Shown piece by piece: positions 43,243-53,021 of a stretch of DNA of 64,000 nt. The DNA comes from Desulfosporosinus hippei DSM 8344 (GTDB taxonomy: Bacteria > Bacillota > Desulfitobacteriia > Desulfitobacteriales > Desulfitobacteriaceae), in contig NZ_FNCP01000025.1 of assembly GCF_900100785.1 (NCBI RefSeq), positions 1 through 64,000 on the forward strand. Direction: 5' to 3'. The notes beneath the pieces are model-generated. The model searched no databases. It was not told the DNA's origin and worked only from the letters and a program-made list of their open reading frames with translations. Position numbers and translations under genes: made by a program. Position 1 is the first letter of the stretch. Each line of letters begins with the position of its first letter.

Positions 43243-43269
43243 GTGTTAAAAGGACCGTCCCCCTAACAC
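43243..43269. repeat. 27-bp palindromic repeat, inverted identical copy of 15755-15781
   Basis: It is bounded by GTGTTA and TAACAC with AAAGGACCGTCCCCC between. It is the exact reverse complement of the copy in the glutamate operon gap and sits just before the terminator of the DUF2508 gene. Confidence 0.85.
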
Positions 43270-43273
43270 CCAA

Positions 43274-43308
43274 GAAAGCTCCGCCGAAAATCGGCGGAGC
43301 TTTCTTTT
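43274..43308. terminator. Terminator shared by convergent genes
   Basis: GAAAGCTCCGCCGA (43274-43287) pairs perfectly with TCGGCGGAGCTTTC (43291-43304), followed by TTTT. It ends the DUF2508 gene and may also end the minus-strand TetR gene, whose stop is at 43307. Confidence 0.9.
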
Positions 43309-43891
43309 ATCTAAGTCCGGTTAATATCACGTCGACCATTGCCTGATGATCTTTGTCCTCTAAGGGTCGTGGATTTATAAAAATCCTTTGCATGCAGAAT
43401 TGTTCCAGAGTACCCATAATACAACAGGTAGCTAATTCGTCATCGAGATCAGCCCGCAATTGTCCTTTGGCCTTGGCCTCTTTGACCATCCCTTTGTAAA
43501 ACTCGATGATAATTGACTGAGCTGCCATGTGATGGGCTCGGATTTCCTCAGAAAGGATTTTAACCTGCATGGCAATATGGACGAATTCCATATGATGGTT
43601 TAGAAACTGGGCGAGAAAGTGTGAGCAGTTGAGAATTTTTTCCTCGATGGTTTCATCCTGATCCATACTTTCTTTTAAACCGATTCTAAATTGATCCACA
43701 CTGAATTTGAGTATTTCTTCAAATAAGCGATCTTTACTTTCAAAGTACTCGTAAACTGTACCTTTGCCAATCCCCGCCTCTTTGGCGATATACTCCATCT
43801 TTGCGCCGTCGAAGCCGTGCTTAGAAAACACACGGATTGCAGCTTTAAGGATCTCTGTCTGTTTTTCTTCTCTCGACGCCGTGGGTACCAT
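43307..43891 (-). CDS. TetR-family regulator of the RND efflux operon
   Basis: The 194 residues begin with a TetR helix-turn-helix (ILKAAIRVFSKHGFDGAKME, IGKGTVYEYFESKDRLFEEI), followed by a helical ligand domain. It lies 5 bp downstream of the RND pump gene on the same strand, so it is the third cistron and probably a repressor of its own efflux operon. Confidence 0.92.
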   Translation of the reverse strand: MVPTASREEKQTEILKAAIRVFSKHGFDGAKMEYIAKEAGIGKGTVYEYFESKDRLFEEILKFSVDQFRIGLKESMDQDETIEEKILNCSHFLAQFLNHHMEFVHIAMQVKILSEEIRAHHMAAQSIIIEFYKGMVKEAKAKGQLRADLDDELATCCIMGTLEQFCMQRIFINPRPLEDKDHQAMVDVILTGLR

Positions 43892-43896
43892 CTCCT

Positions 43897-46800
43897 TTAC
43901 ACAGAATGTGTTAGCTGAGGCGCAGACTTTTGCTTTTTCTTTTCCTTCTTATTCTTTCTGGAGTCCCGAATATCTTCAAAAATCGTATAGATAACGGGTA
44001 CGAGAAGTAGGGTTGATAAGGTGGAAAGGGTCAGTCCGAAGATTACCACGATACCCATGGGAGCCATGGTTTCCGAACCTTCGCCGATACCCAGGGCCAT
44101 TGGGATAAGTCCCAGGATGGTTGCTAGAGTCGTCATCAGAATCGGCCTTAAACGAATAGGCCCGGCGTTTTCGATGGCCTCTTCCCGTTCTTCCCCCCGC
44201 TCTCGACGTTTAATAATATAGTCTACCAAGACAATGGCATTACTAACCGCAATACCTACCAAGAGAATCAAACCGATAAACGAGGGAACGCTTAAGGTTG
44301 TTCGGGTAATGAATAATCCCAGCATTCCGCCGGAGAATCCCATTGGCAAGGATAGGATAATCGTAAAGGGATGGAGTAAGGATTCGAACTGAGCTGCCAA
44401 AATCATGTAAACCAGCAGAATTGCCAGGATTAAGGCCAGTCCCAAATCGGCGAAGGATTCCATAAGCTCCTTATTCTCACCTAAGACTTCATACGTGTAC
44501 CCATCCGGCATCTGATAATCTTTGAGCTTTGTTTCGATATCGGTGGTTATACTCCTTAAATCCCGATCAACAATTTGACTGGTAATATGGACGACACGAG
44601 TCTGTCCTGTTCTCTCGATCTTAACAGGTCCCCGTCCGATCTCAACTTCCGCCACCTGGCTCAGAGGGACAGTTGTTCCGGAGAGGGTGGAAATCGGCGT
44701 CTGACCTAAGTTTTCCAGACTTGTCTTAAAGGTCTCGTCCCCCGTCAGCACCACATCAATTTCAGTTCCTTCATAACGATAGGTAGTTGCAGTGGTTCCG
44801 GAAATAGTCCCTTTTACCGCTTGGGAAATCTGAGCAGCCGATAAACCAAATTGGGCGGCGTTGGGACGGTTAACTTTAACGACGACCTCCGGAACTCCGT
44901 CCGTCATGCTTGTTTTGACTTCCCGGGTTCCATCAACTGAGGAAATAATCCCTTGGATGTCCGTACCAATTTTCTTTAGATCCTCAAGCTCTTCTCCTTT
45001 AATCGCAATGTCAATGGGAGTTGTTGAACCACCCATTTGCATATTATCCGTTACTGTTACTTTAATCTCAGCTCCGGGAATGTCTTTAGTTAAAGAACGT
45101 ATCTCGTCTCCAACCTCACCGACACTCCGGGACCTTGTGTCTAGATCCACCAGCTGAACACTAAGTGAGCCGGTATTGGCTGTATCCCCCCCTAAGGAAA
45201 AACCACCGTTAGTTCCTATTTGGGTAAAGACTGTTTCAATTTCAGATATGCCTGCCAGCTTTTCTTCGATCTTATTCATGGTATCTTCAGTATCTTCAAG
45301 TTTAGCGCCATCCGGCAAGGTCAGGTTAACTGTCAATTGACCGATGTCTGACTCAGGCATAAATTCTGCACCTAAGCTGAGAGCGGAGGCAGCGGATAGA
45401 CCAAAGATCAAAGTAGCAGTTATCATCACTGTTTTTCGATGGTGTAAGGCATAGTGTAAAAATTTCTTATAAACCCCTTCAATGCGGGCAAAACCTGCAT
45501 CGAAGCCACGACTCATTCCATCAATCAGCCCTCTAATTCCCTTACGTCCCTCGGGAATCTCTCCGGATTTCATAAGCTTAGCAGAAAGGGTAGGAACTAG
45601 AGTCAAGGAAACCAGCAGGGAGGCCATCAGAGATATGGCAAAGGTCATGGCTAACTCTCGGAAAATTGTGGATACCACGCCCTCTACAAACACGATGGGA
45701 AGAAATACTGCAACGGTTGTCAAGGTAGAAGCGAAGACAGCCATTCCTACTTCTGATACCCCTTTGACCGCAGCTTCGTATTTAGAATATCCTTCCTGAC
45801 GATGGCGATGGATGTTTTCTAAAGCTACGATATTATCATCCACCAACCGGCCCATTGCCAGGGTCAATCCGCCAAGAGTCATCATATTGATAGTGATCCC
45901 GGCAAAATAGAGAACTGCAAAGGTGGCCATCATGGCGATGGGAATCGCTGTAGCAGTGATAAAGGTTGTTCGGATGTTATGAAAGAAGAGAAAAACCACG
46001 ACAATCGCTAAGACCCCACCCAAGATTGCTTCGTTTTCCACGGTTTTAACGGATTGCTTAATGTCAATGGATTGATCCATAACAACATCGACCTTAAGAT
46101 CTGGGTATTCTTTAGCGAATGCTTCGACAGTGGCATTGACCTCATCGGCTACTTTAACAGTATTGGTTCCGGATTGTTTTTGCACAGAGATGCTGACACT
46201 TTTTTCGGAATTTGCCTTAGTAATTGCATTGACATCTTTATGTACAATCCCTACATCGGCAATATCTTTTAGTTTAATCTGTCCGCCACTGGGAAGGGGA
46301 ATTAAAACATTTTTGATTTCCTCTAAAGACTTAAACTCTCCGGTGGTCCGAATGGTTAGTTTTTGGGTTCCCTTATCTACCTGACCACCGGGAGAATTAA
46401 GATTTTCGGCACCAATCAATTGGGCTAAGGAACTGATGGTTAAGCCGTAGCCATTCATTTTTTCCAGATGGGTTTTAATTTCAACCTGATCTTCAAAGCC
46501 GCCGACAACTGAAACCGAGGCGGCTCCGGAGACCCGTTCCAGCTGAGGCTTGAGCTTATCCTCGGCAATAGACTGAAGTTTAGCTAAGTCTGCATCATGT
46601 CCGCTGATGGTCAGAACCACCACCGGCATGGAATCCAAATCCAGCTTCATGACCATTGGTGCCCCTGCATCATCCGGTAAACGACTCTTAATCTGGTCAA
46701 CCTTCTCCCGCATTTGCAGGGTTGCAAAGTCCATATCTGTTCCATTTTTGAACTGGGCTATTACGATTGAACTACCCTCAGAGGTTGTCGAAGTCACCGT

Positions 46801-47034
46801 ATCAATATTTTCAACGGTAGAAACCGCCCCTTCTAAGGGATTAGTAATCAGTTTCTCGATCTCCTGCGGGCCGACCCCGGAATAATTTGTCACAACGATG
46901 GAAACCGGAATTTCTATGTTGGGCAAAAGATCAATGGGAAGGCGAGTCAGGGAAATACCGCCTAGGAGAATGATGATGAGCATCACCATGATGATTGAGA
47001 CAGGGCGTTTAACTGAAACTTCTGCTAGCTTCAA
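43897..47034 (-). CDS. RND-family efflux pump (AcrB-like)
   Basis: The 1045-residue protein has the full RND layout: TM1 (SIIMVMLIIILLGGISL), a first large periplasm-type loop, TM2-6 with the proton-relay TM4 (LGGLTLAMGRLVDDNIVALE, the acidic DD pair), a second loop, and TM7-12. The hydrophobic transporter uses proton motive force to export drugs, metals or lipids. It overlaps the adaptor gene by 4 bp. In a single-membrane cell it would act without a classical outer-membrane channel, although a TolC-like protein occurs at 53022. Confidence 0.95.
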   Translation of the reverse strand: MKLAEVSVKRPVSIIMVMLIIILLGGISLTRLPIDLLPNIEIPVSIVVTNYSGVGPQEIEKLITNPLEGAVSTVENIDTVTSTTSEGSSIVIAQFKNGTDMDFATLQMREKVDQIKSRLPDDAGAPMVMKLDLDSMPVVVLTISGHDADLAKLQSIAEDKLKPQLERVSGAASVSVVGGFEDQVEIKTHLEKMNGYGLTISSLAQLIGAENLNSPGGQVDKGTQKLTIRTTGEFKSLEEIKNVLIPLPSGGQIKLKDIADVGIVHKDVNAITKANSEKSVSISVQKQSGTNTVKVADEVNATVEAFAKEYPDLKVDVVMDQSIDIKQSVKTVENEAILGGVLAIVVVFLFFHNIRTTFITATAIPIAMMATFAVLYFAGITINMMTLGGLTLAMGRLVDDNIVALENIHRHRQEGYSKYEAAVKGVSEVGMAVFASTLTTVAVFLPIVFVEGVVSTIFRELAMTFAISLMASLLVSLTLVPTLSAKLMKSGEIPEGRKGIRGLIDGMSRGFDAGFARIEGVYKKFLHYALHHRKTVMITATLIFGLSAASALSLGAEFMPESDIGQLTVNLTLPDGAKLEDTEDTMNKIEEKLAGISEIETVFTQIGTNGGFSLGGDTANTGSLSVQLVDLDTRSRSVGEVGDEIRSLTKDIPGAEIKVTVTDNMQMGGSTTPIDIAIKGEELEDLKKIGTDIQGIISSVDGTREVKTSMTDGVPEVVVKVNRPNAAQFGLSAAQISQAVKGTISGTTATTYRYEGTEIDVVLTGDETFKTSLENLGQTPISTLSGTTVPLSQVAEVEIGRGPVKIERTGQTRVVHITSQIVDRDLRSITTDIETKLKDYQMPDGYTYEVLGENKELMESFADLGLALILAILLVYMILAAQFESLLHPFTIILSLPMGFSGGMLGLFITRTTLSVPSFIGLILLVGIAVSNAIVLVDYIIKRRERGEEREEAIENAGPIRLRPILMTTLATILGLIPMALGIGEGSETMAPMGIVVIFGLTLSTLSTLLLVPVIYTIFEDIRDSRKNKKEKKKQKSAPQLTHSV

Positions 47035-48236
47035 GACTCTTCCCCTCCCACAATTTTCACCTTATGGCCTTCATCAACTAAGGTCTGTCCTTTAACAATT
47101 ACCTTGTCGCCCTGATTTAACCCTTTAAGGATCTCAATGTCCACCCCCGTATCCAGGCCGGTGACAATTTCTTTGGCAGTGGCTTTATCATCGACAACCA
47201 CATAGACAATGGTCTTTTCGTTTTTCAGAACAACTGCCTCACTTTTGATGGCCATAACATCCGGCTTTTCATCGGTGGTCAGTTCTACTTTGGCAAACAT
47301 ACCCGGCTTAATTAAACCGTCCAGATTCTCAATTAGTATTTTAATGGGATAGAGCTGGGTTTTGGGGTCAGCAGCTGGGCTGACATTTTCAATTCTTCCA
47401 ACAAAGCTTTCCTCCGACACTGAGGGAACCGTAACCTTGACTTCGTCATTCATTTTCAGGCGATTGACTAAGTTCTCGGTGACACTAACTGTGGTATAGA
47501 CACTACTGGCATTGGTCAGGCTGACTCCCGGTTGAGCACTGCTGGCCATATTTCCTACTTGGACATTAACCTGAGCGACAACACCGGCGACAGGGGCAGT
47601 AACAACTGCATTGTCTAAGGATTCCCGGGCTTGAGTAAGCTGAACTTCCACTAGATTAAGGCTGCTGTCTGAGGCCTGCACGGTTAATTGTTCAATCTGG
47701 CCTGCATAAGAGGATTCTAATTCTTGAAGACCTAACTCTGCTTGATCCAGTTGAGATTTTGAAGCTGCACCTGCATCATAAAGAGCTTTAGTATTAGCCA
47801 GGGTCTTTTTCGCGTCGGCAATTTTTTCTGCGGCTATGGCTTGAGTTCTTGCCAGAGAGGACTTTGCACTTACCCACTGTTCTTTGCTATTTTGGTAGCG
47901 GGCCTCAGCTAATTGATAAGCTGTATTCAGATCTGTGGTTTCCAGAGTAAACAAGACATCCCCTGCCTGAACTGTGTCCCCTACTTTGACATTCACTGAC
48001 TCAACCTTACCTGCCATCTTGGGAACCACTGATACATCTGTCTCAGATGATATTTTCCCACTCAATATCGCAGTATTGATAAGCGTCTTGTGGCCGGCCA
48101 TTTCCACCTCTACCGGTATGTATTTTTCTTCGACGACGGCAACGGGTTTATTTCCGCTGCACCCGGTCAACACTCCAAACGTCATCAGCGCTACGAGTAA
48201 GATCCGAACCTTTCCCATGTTCCTAATTTTCTTCAA
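47031..48236 (-). CDS. RND efflux adaptor lipoprotein
   Basis: The 401 residues start with a lipoprotein signal ending GVLTGCSGNK. The membrane-fusion pattern follows: a lipoyl half (VNVKVGDTVQAGDVLFTLET), an alpha-hairpin, the second lipoyl half (VVAQVNVQVGNMASS), and beta-barrel/MP domains (LIKPGMFAKVELTTDEKPDV). It heads the adaptor-pump-TetR operon. Confidence 0.93.
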   Translation of the reverse strand: MKKIRNMGKVRILLVALMTFGVLTGCSGNKPVAVVEEKYIPVEVEMAGHKTLINTAILSGKISSETDVSVVPKMAGKVESVNVKVGDTVQAGDVLFTLETTDLNTAYQLAEARYQNSKEQWVSAKSSLARTQAIAAEKIADAKKTLANTKALYDAGAASKSQLDQAELGLQELESSYAGQIEQLTVQASDSSLNLVEVQLTQARESLDNAVVTAPVAGVVAQVNVQVGNMASSAQPGVSLTNASSVYTTVSVTENLVNRLKMNDEVKVTVPSVSEESFVGRIENVSPAADPKTQLYPIKILIENLDGLIKPGMFAKVELTTDEKPDVMAIKSEAVVLKNEKTIVYVVVDDKATAKEIVTGLDTGVDIEILKGLNQGDKVIVKGQTLVDEGHKVKIVGGEES

Positions 48237-48519
48237 CGCCTATCTCCTCCACTTTGCCCATAAATTCTCAATCTTCAGAACCGACTGTTCGGTCACTTAA
48301 TTAGTTATACCTTGAATAGCTTTGAAAATCAAGCTATCCAGGAAATAATCCCTTAAGAGCATAGGATTACTTCCCAGATAAATAAGATAAAATCAATATA
48401 GTGTAACTATTGGATTCATTAGACCTGGGCTCAACATTATTTAGATATGGCTGCATATGCTTTATTTTAAAAAAATTCATTATAGTCTTCATAGTTTTGT
48501 CTTCTTTGTCTCACAGCCT

Positions 48520-48870
48520 TCAGTTGTCTGATGATTCCCTGTTCCGTTTGCGAATGTCGTGCCATAGGGCTGTCAATTGCTTGAACCGCTCTAAAAAAGT
48601 AACAATAAAATTCAAAGGGTTCTTTCTCATAGTCTCTAGGCCTACGGCTACTTCATTGATTGTTCCGCCAACTTGTTCGCTGGTTTGTTTTACCACAGCG
48701 GTGACTGACTGAATATCCGCCAGCAGATAGGGCAAATGGGCATTAATATCCTGCACTGTCTGCTTTGCTTCATCCGTCAGCTTGCGCAGGGAACGTACCC
48801 AAAGCATCACTTCAATTCCGATTACCCCCAAAATGATGGTCGCCACAAGAGCACATACTTCATAAATCAT
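48520..48870 (-). CDS. DUF948 (YtxG-like) membrane protein
   Basis: From ATG 48870 the 116-residue protein has an N-terminal membrane helix (VCALVATIILGVIGIEVML) and a long helical tail (TDEAKQTVQDINAHLP, TAVVKQTSEQVGGTI) typical of DUF948. In Bacillus relatives belong to a stress operon. An ATG at 48894 would add eight polar residues but has no better ribosome site. It starts 30 bp after the S41 protease stop, so the two are probably co-transcribed. Confidence 0.78.
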   Translation of the reverse strand: MIYEVCALVATIILGVIGIEVMLWVRSLRKLTDEAKQTVQDINAHLPYLLADIQSVTAVVKQTSEQVGGTINEVAVGLETMRKNPLNFIVTFLERFKQLTALWHDIRKRNRESSDN

Positions 48871-48900
48871 AGACCCACTCCCACTCGGTTTCATATCAAG

Positions 48901-50586
48901 TTACGGTAAATCTTTAATTGCTGTACCATAGTCCAGATCAGACGGGCTTAGTTTATTCATTTCTGTTACCCGCTTGTTGGTTTGTAAGGACTGGATCCTG
49001 GAGGTTCCACTGATGTCTGCACCCCTCTGAACTGTCTTGGCAATGGCCAAGCCCCCCTCATGCAGAGTTTGGCCTGAAACTCCAAGAATGTCAGGATGAA
49101 TAACCAGCCAGTAGGTGGTATCCGGAATTAACTCAACCTGAGGAACCACCTGCAGACCGGAAGTTCCAAGGGGTACAAGTGTTGTTGGCGTTCTCTCCCC
49201 TGTGCGGCTGTTGATCAGCTCAATGCTTGAGCTAGTTACTGTCTGCCAATCGATATCTCCGGAAAAATTCACTGTGAATTTTTTATCTAAGGAAATCCCC
49301 GTTAATTCTGCAACTTGACGATAGTTAGAAAAGTAGTGGATAAAATTCATAGACGATTGGGTTTCTTGTGGATTGTTGGCCGCAACTCCCGACAATTCTC
49401 CCCAAGCTTCCCAGTAATCGTCGGTTCTGGCCATTTTAAGCGCTTCATTGGAGTCAGTTAGCATTAATTCTGCAGCTTTGAGTGGATCTGAATGCTCTAT
49501 AACTACATTGGGACTTACTCCGACTTGATCAATCTCGCGACCCAGAGGAGAATAGAAATGATCAATGGTCATCTTAAGTACGCCACCACTTTTGAGGGGA
49601 AAGGAGCCTTGAACCGTTCCCTTGCCATAGCTGGTAGTCCCTACAAGCGTTGCTTTCTCATGATCCTTGACCGCTGCACTTAAAACCTCTGAGGCGCTGG
49701 CACTGTTTTCATTGATCAAGAAAATAATCCGTCCCTCTACTCTCCAGCCCGGATCTTCAGCCTCAATAGGATGAAGTACACCGTCCCGATCTTTCACCCG
49801 TACAGCAACATCCGAGCCGATAAAGTAACCCGCCAGCTCCATTGCCGAACCCATAAATCCCCCTCCGTTATCTCGCACATCTACAATCCAGCTATCGACA
49901 TTTTGATCTTTTAACTCTTTTGCTGCCACCTCAAATTCTTCAGACGTATTACTCCCAAAAGAATTTAGATCCAGGTAACCAATATGTCCATCCAGTACTT
50001 CGCCGGTCACTGTGGGCTCAGAAATCTCTCTGCGCATAACCTTCAAATCCCGGGTCTCTGTCTCCTGCTTTACCCTAAGCTGTACTGAACTTCCTTCAGG
50101 CCCTCTGAGTATGCTTGCAGCCTCTTCTGAGCTAAGCCCAACTAAGGATTCCCCGGCGGCCCTAATAATCACATCCCCCGGTTTTAGCCCGACTTCCTCT
50201 GCAGGTGAGCCTGAAATAACGCCCAGAATCCGAACACCTTCAGGGATCATTTCAATGTGAATCCCTATCCCCGAAAAACTCATGTTAATACTATCGATAA
50301 ACTCTTCATATTCTTCATCAGTAAAATACTTCGTATGAGGGTCTCCCAACCTTTCCAGCGTTTCCTCCACTGTCGGAGCATTTAAGACATCCTCAGAAAC
50401 CCGATCGACATACTGATTTTTTAGAAGTGCACGGACTTCCGTGAGAACTCCGTTACTTGAAGCCAAAACCGTCGTTGAATTGCTCAGCACTAGTAAGATG
50501 ATGAGCATTAAGTTTAAAACAATCTGGCTGGCTGCTTTTTGCAGCAATTTTTTCTTTAATTTTTTTCGAATAAATATAACTGGCAT
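48901..50586 (-). CDS. S41-family C-terminal processing protease with PDZ and Ig-like tail
   Basis: The 561-residue protein has an N-terminal anchor (IVLNLMLIILLVLSNST), a PDZ domain (about 95-190, ILGVISGSPAEEVGLKPGD), and the CtpA-type catalytic region with NENSASASEVLSAAVKDH (Ser nucleophile) and TSYGKGTVQGSFPL (Lys). A C-terminal SbsA/Big-like beta domain follows (NFSGDIDWQTVTSSSIELIN). It should cut exported proteins at their C-termini outside the membrane. Confidence 0.9.
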   Translation of the reverse strand: MPVIFIRKKLKKKLLQKAASQIVLNLMLIILLVLSNSTTVLASSNGVLTEVRALLKNQYVDRVSEDVLNAPTVEETLERLGDPHTKYFTDEEYEEFIDSINMSFSGIGIHIEMIPEGVRILGVISGSPAEEVGLKPGDVIIRAAGESLVGLSSEEAASILRGPEGSSVQLRVKQETETRDLKVMRREISEPTVTGEVLDGHIGYLDLNSFGSNTSEEFEVAAKELKDQNVDSWIVDVRDNGGGFMGSAMELAGYFIGSDVAVRVKDRDGVLHPIEAEDPGWRVEGRIIFLINENSASASEVLSAAVKDHEKATLVGTTSYGKGTVQGSFPLKSGGVLKMTIDHFYSPLGREIDQVGVSPNVVIEHSDPLKAAELMLTDSNEALKMARTDDYWEAWGELSGVAANNPQETQSSMNFIHYFSNYRQVAELTGISLDKKFTVNFSGDIDWQTVTSSSIELINSRTGERTPTTLVPLGTSGLQVVPQVELIPDTTYWLVIHPDILGVSGQTLHEGGLAIAKTVQRGADISGTSRIQSLQTNKRVTEMNKLSPSDLDYGTAIKDLP

Positions 50587-50705
50587 AGTTTAAAATAATC
50601 TCCTCTCCAGAGTACCTTTTTATAAGGGCTTTATGCGTATAGATTCGACACCTAAATGAATTTACCTTCGCCTTGGTAAAACTTCTTCCAATGAACAAAA
50701 CAAAA

Positions 50706-50740
50706 ATGCCCTCTCTAGTTATATCTACTAAAGAGAGCAT
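50706..50740 (-). terminator. Terminator after the small coiled-coil gene
   Basis: ATGCCCTCTCT (50706-50716) pairs with AGAGAGCAT (50732-50740) with a small bulge. The minus strand continues TTTTTGTTTTG. Confidence 0.75.
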
Positions 50741-50771
50741 CGTTACATGCTTATTTGCTTATTATGTTTCA

Positions 50772-50987
50772 TTAGATCGCCTTCCGTTTTGTAATTACCT
50801 CACCGATAGTGCTTAATGTGCCTTCCACATTGGCTACCGAATGCTTAAGATTATCTATTTCAGCTCGATGGACTTGATTATTATGTTCTATAGCCTTTAC
50901 GACTAAATAAATCTCGTCTTGTCGCGATTCCAGATGATTCAACTTATTGAGGATAAGTCCAAACATCTCTTTGATCTCATTCTCCAT
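50772..50987 (-). CDS. Small coiled-coil protein of unknown function
   Basis: From ATG 50987 (AGAGGTGGTG ribosome site) the 71 residues form heptad-like helices: MFGLILNKLNHLESRQDEIY and IDNLKHSVANVEGTLSTIGE. Such short proteins are frequent in these bacteria, and some resemble phage or chromosome-partition helpers, but no function can be assigned. It has its own terminator. Confidence 0.6.
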   Translation of the reverse strand: MENEIKEMFGLILNKLNHLESRQDEIYLVVKAIEHNNQVHRAEIDNLKHSVANVEGTLSTIGEVITKRKAI

Positions 50988-51070
50988 TACTTCACCACCT
51001 CTCTTCAAAATTATACCATTGCCTGTCCGCTTCCATCAAGACACATTCTACATTTTAAAACCCCTAAATT

Positions 51071-51100
51071 AAAGGAAAAGGTTTTGCAACCTTTTCCTTT
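51071..51100 (-). terminator. Terminator after the DEAD-box helicase
   Basis: AAAGGAAAAGGTT (51071-51083) pairs perfectly with AACCTTTTCCTTT (51088-51100), 19 bp past the helicase stop. Confidence 0.75.
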
Positions 51101-51118
51101 AATAAACTCGTATTATTA

Positions 51119-52633
51119 TTATCCGTTTCTTTTAGGGTCTCTACCTCTTTGAGGTGCCGCAGGACTGCGGAAATCGTTACTTTTTCTTCTCGACCAGGTA
51201 TCCACCTTTTGTCCATAGTTATCTCGTGGGTAGTTCCCTTGAGGTGGTCTGGCATTGCCCATATTCCCCATGCTTCGGCCGCTTCCGCTTCCCATGCCTC
51301 TTCTTCGGGCAGGAGCCGCTTCAGTCAGCTTTACTTCAACATTATCCGGTTCTTTGGTCATAATTTTGAGAGCTGCTGACAAAAGTGTGACGGAATCATT
51401 TTCGACGAGCAATTCTTCAGCCACGGATTTGTATTTTTCGATATCTTCTTCAGAGATGACTCGTAAAATCTCATTCATGGTTAAACGCTGTTGACCTTGT
51501 ACTGCTTCAATGATGGTAGGAATAGGTTTGCGGACGATTCTCCGCTTAATCACTGATTCTATCAAGCGCAGCATACCTATCTCACGGGGAGTGACTAAGG
51601 TGATGGCTAAGCCCGATTTTCCCGCCCGACCGGTTCGGCCAACTCGGTGGACATAACTTTCCGGATCCTGAGGGATATCGAAGTTGAAGACGTGAGTCAC
51701 ACCGCTGATATCTAGACCCCGGGCTGCCACATCCGTAGCCACCAATACTTCGATAGTGCCATCTTTAAACTGTCTTAAGACGCTGTCACGCTTACTTTGA
51801 GTCAAGTCACCGTGAATTCCTTCTGCCGAATAGCCACGTTTGCTGAGTGCTTCGGAAAGCTCATCAACCCGGCGCTTGGTTCTGGCGAAGACAATGGATA
51901 AATCCGGGGATTGAATGTCTAAGATACGAGATAAAACATCGAACTTTAAGCGTTCGGTAACTTCAACATAATGCTGCTCGATATCTGAAACTGTAACTCC
52001 AGTGGCCTTAATGCTGATTAACTGAGGTTCCTTCATAAAGCGCTGCGCGATATTTTGAATCTGGCGCGGCATTGTGGCCGAGAAAAGCAAGGTTTGACGT
52101 TCTTCCGGTATTTCCTTGAGAATCGTTTCAATATCCTCTAAGAAGCCCATATTTAACATCTCATCTGCTTCATCCAGGACAACTATCTTAATTTCATGAA
52201 GGCGAATGGTCTTTCTTCTCATATGATCCATCAAACGTCCCGGGGTAGCTACGATAATATGAGGTCTCTTCTTGAGAGCTCGGATTTGCCAGTCGATTCC
52301 CTGTCCGCCGTAAATAGGCAAGGCATGAATCCGCTTAAACTGTCCAATCTTGTTCAATTCCTCGGCAACTTGAACTGCTAACTCACGAGTAGGTGCCAGA
52401 ACAATACCTTGAATATTCTCGGATTGTCCCATAATCCTCTCCACCAAAGGGATTCCATAGGCTGCTGTTTTACCCGTACCGGTTTGAGCCTGTCCGATCA
52501 GATCATTCCCTTCCATTGCTAAAGGGATAGTCTGTTCTTGAATGGGTGTCGTTTCTTCAAACCCCATGTTGATAATCGATCGTAATACTAATTCACTTAG
52601 GTTTAAGTCTGTAAATGTCGCCAATACTTTCAT
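51119..52633 (-). CDS. DEAD-box RNA helicase (CshA-like)
   Basis: All core motifs are present in order: the Q-motif [15 protein letters not shown], motif I AQTGTGKT, Ia PTRELAVQ, Ib [39 protein letters not shown] and [13 protein letters not shown] glycine/arginine-rich basic tail gives extra RNA binding. Such helicases unwind mRNA and assist ribosome assembly and RNA decay, often with cold induction. A 200-bp leader precedes the gene; no known leader structure is clear. Confidence 0.95.
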   Translation of the reverse strand: MKVLATFTDLNLSELVLRSIINMGFEETTPIQEQTIPLAMEGNDLIGQAQTGTGKTAAYGIPLVERIMGQSENIQGIVLAPTRELAVQVAEELNKIGQFKRIHALPIYGGQGIDWQIRALKKRPHIIVATPGRLMDHMRRKTIRLHEIKIVVLDEADEMLNMGFLEDIETILKEIPEERQTLLFSATMPRQIQNIAQRFMKEPQLISIKATGVTVSDIEQHYVEVTERLKFDVLSRILDIQSPDLSIVFARTKRRVDELSEALSKRGYSAEGIHGDLTQSKRDSVLRQFKDGTIEVLVATDVAARGLDISGVTHVFNFDIPQDPESYVHRVGRTGRAGKSGLAITLVTPREIGMLRLIESVIKRRIVRKPIPTIIEAVQGQQRLTMNEILRVISEEDIEKYKSVAEELLVENDSVTLLSAALKIMTKEPDNVEVKLTEAAPARRRGMGSGSGRSMGNMGNARPPQGNYPRDNYGQKVDTWSRRKSNDFRSPAAPQRGRDPKRNG

Positions 52634-53021
52634 TCTCCTTTATTACTTTATATCTTTAAGTTTTCCAAATGCGTCCTTATCTATAACTGCGAATCTACCT
52701 ATAAAGAAATTATCTCTATCTATCTTTTACGCCGTAACAGAATATCCGTGATAGCGTGTGAGTTCCGCCAACTAGGAAATAGACGCTTTATAGCACCAAC
52801 TATATATTATAGCACAGATGTTGGAGTATAGGAAGTCTAAGGAATTTCATTTATTTTCGGGCACAATAAAGGATCTCCGCGTCCGGAGATCCTAATTGCG
52901 CAAGTCATTTGGTTCAAATGGGTCTAACTGACTTACAAAATTAAATTAGCACTAAAAATAACTAAAGTCAAGAAAAATCCTCAGATTTGGGGTTAGATTG
53001 TGGATATCTGGTATTTTTTTA
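52634..53021. other. 388-bp region upstream of the helicase
   Basis: It holds the helicase leader (with a TATATATTATAGC A/T block near 52801-52813, possible promoter) and the hairpin AGGATCTCCG (52870-52879)/CGGAGATCCT (52884-52893). That hairpin is followed on the minus strand by TTATTGT and probably terminates the TolC-like gene. No other gene is visible. Confidence 0.55.
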
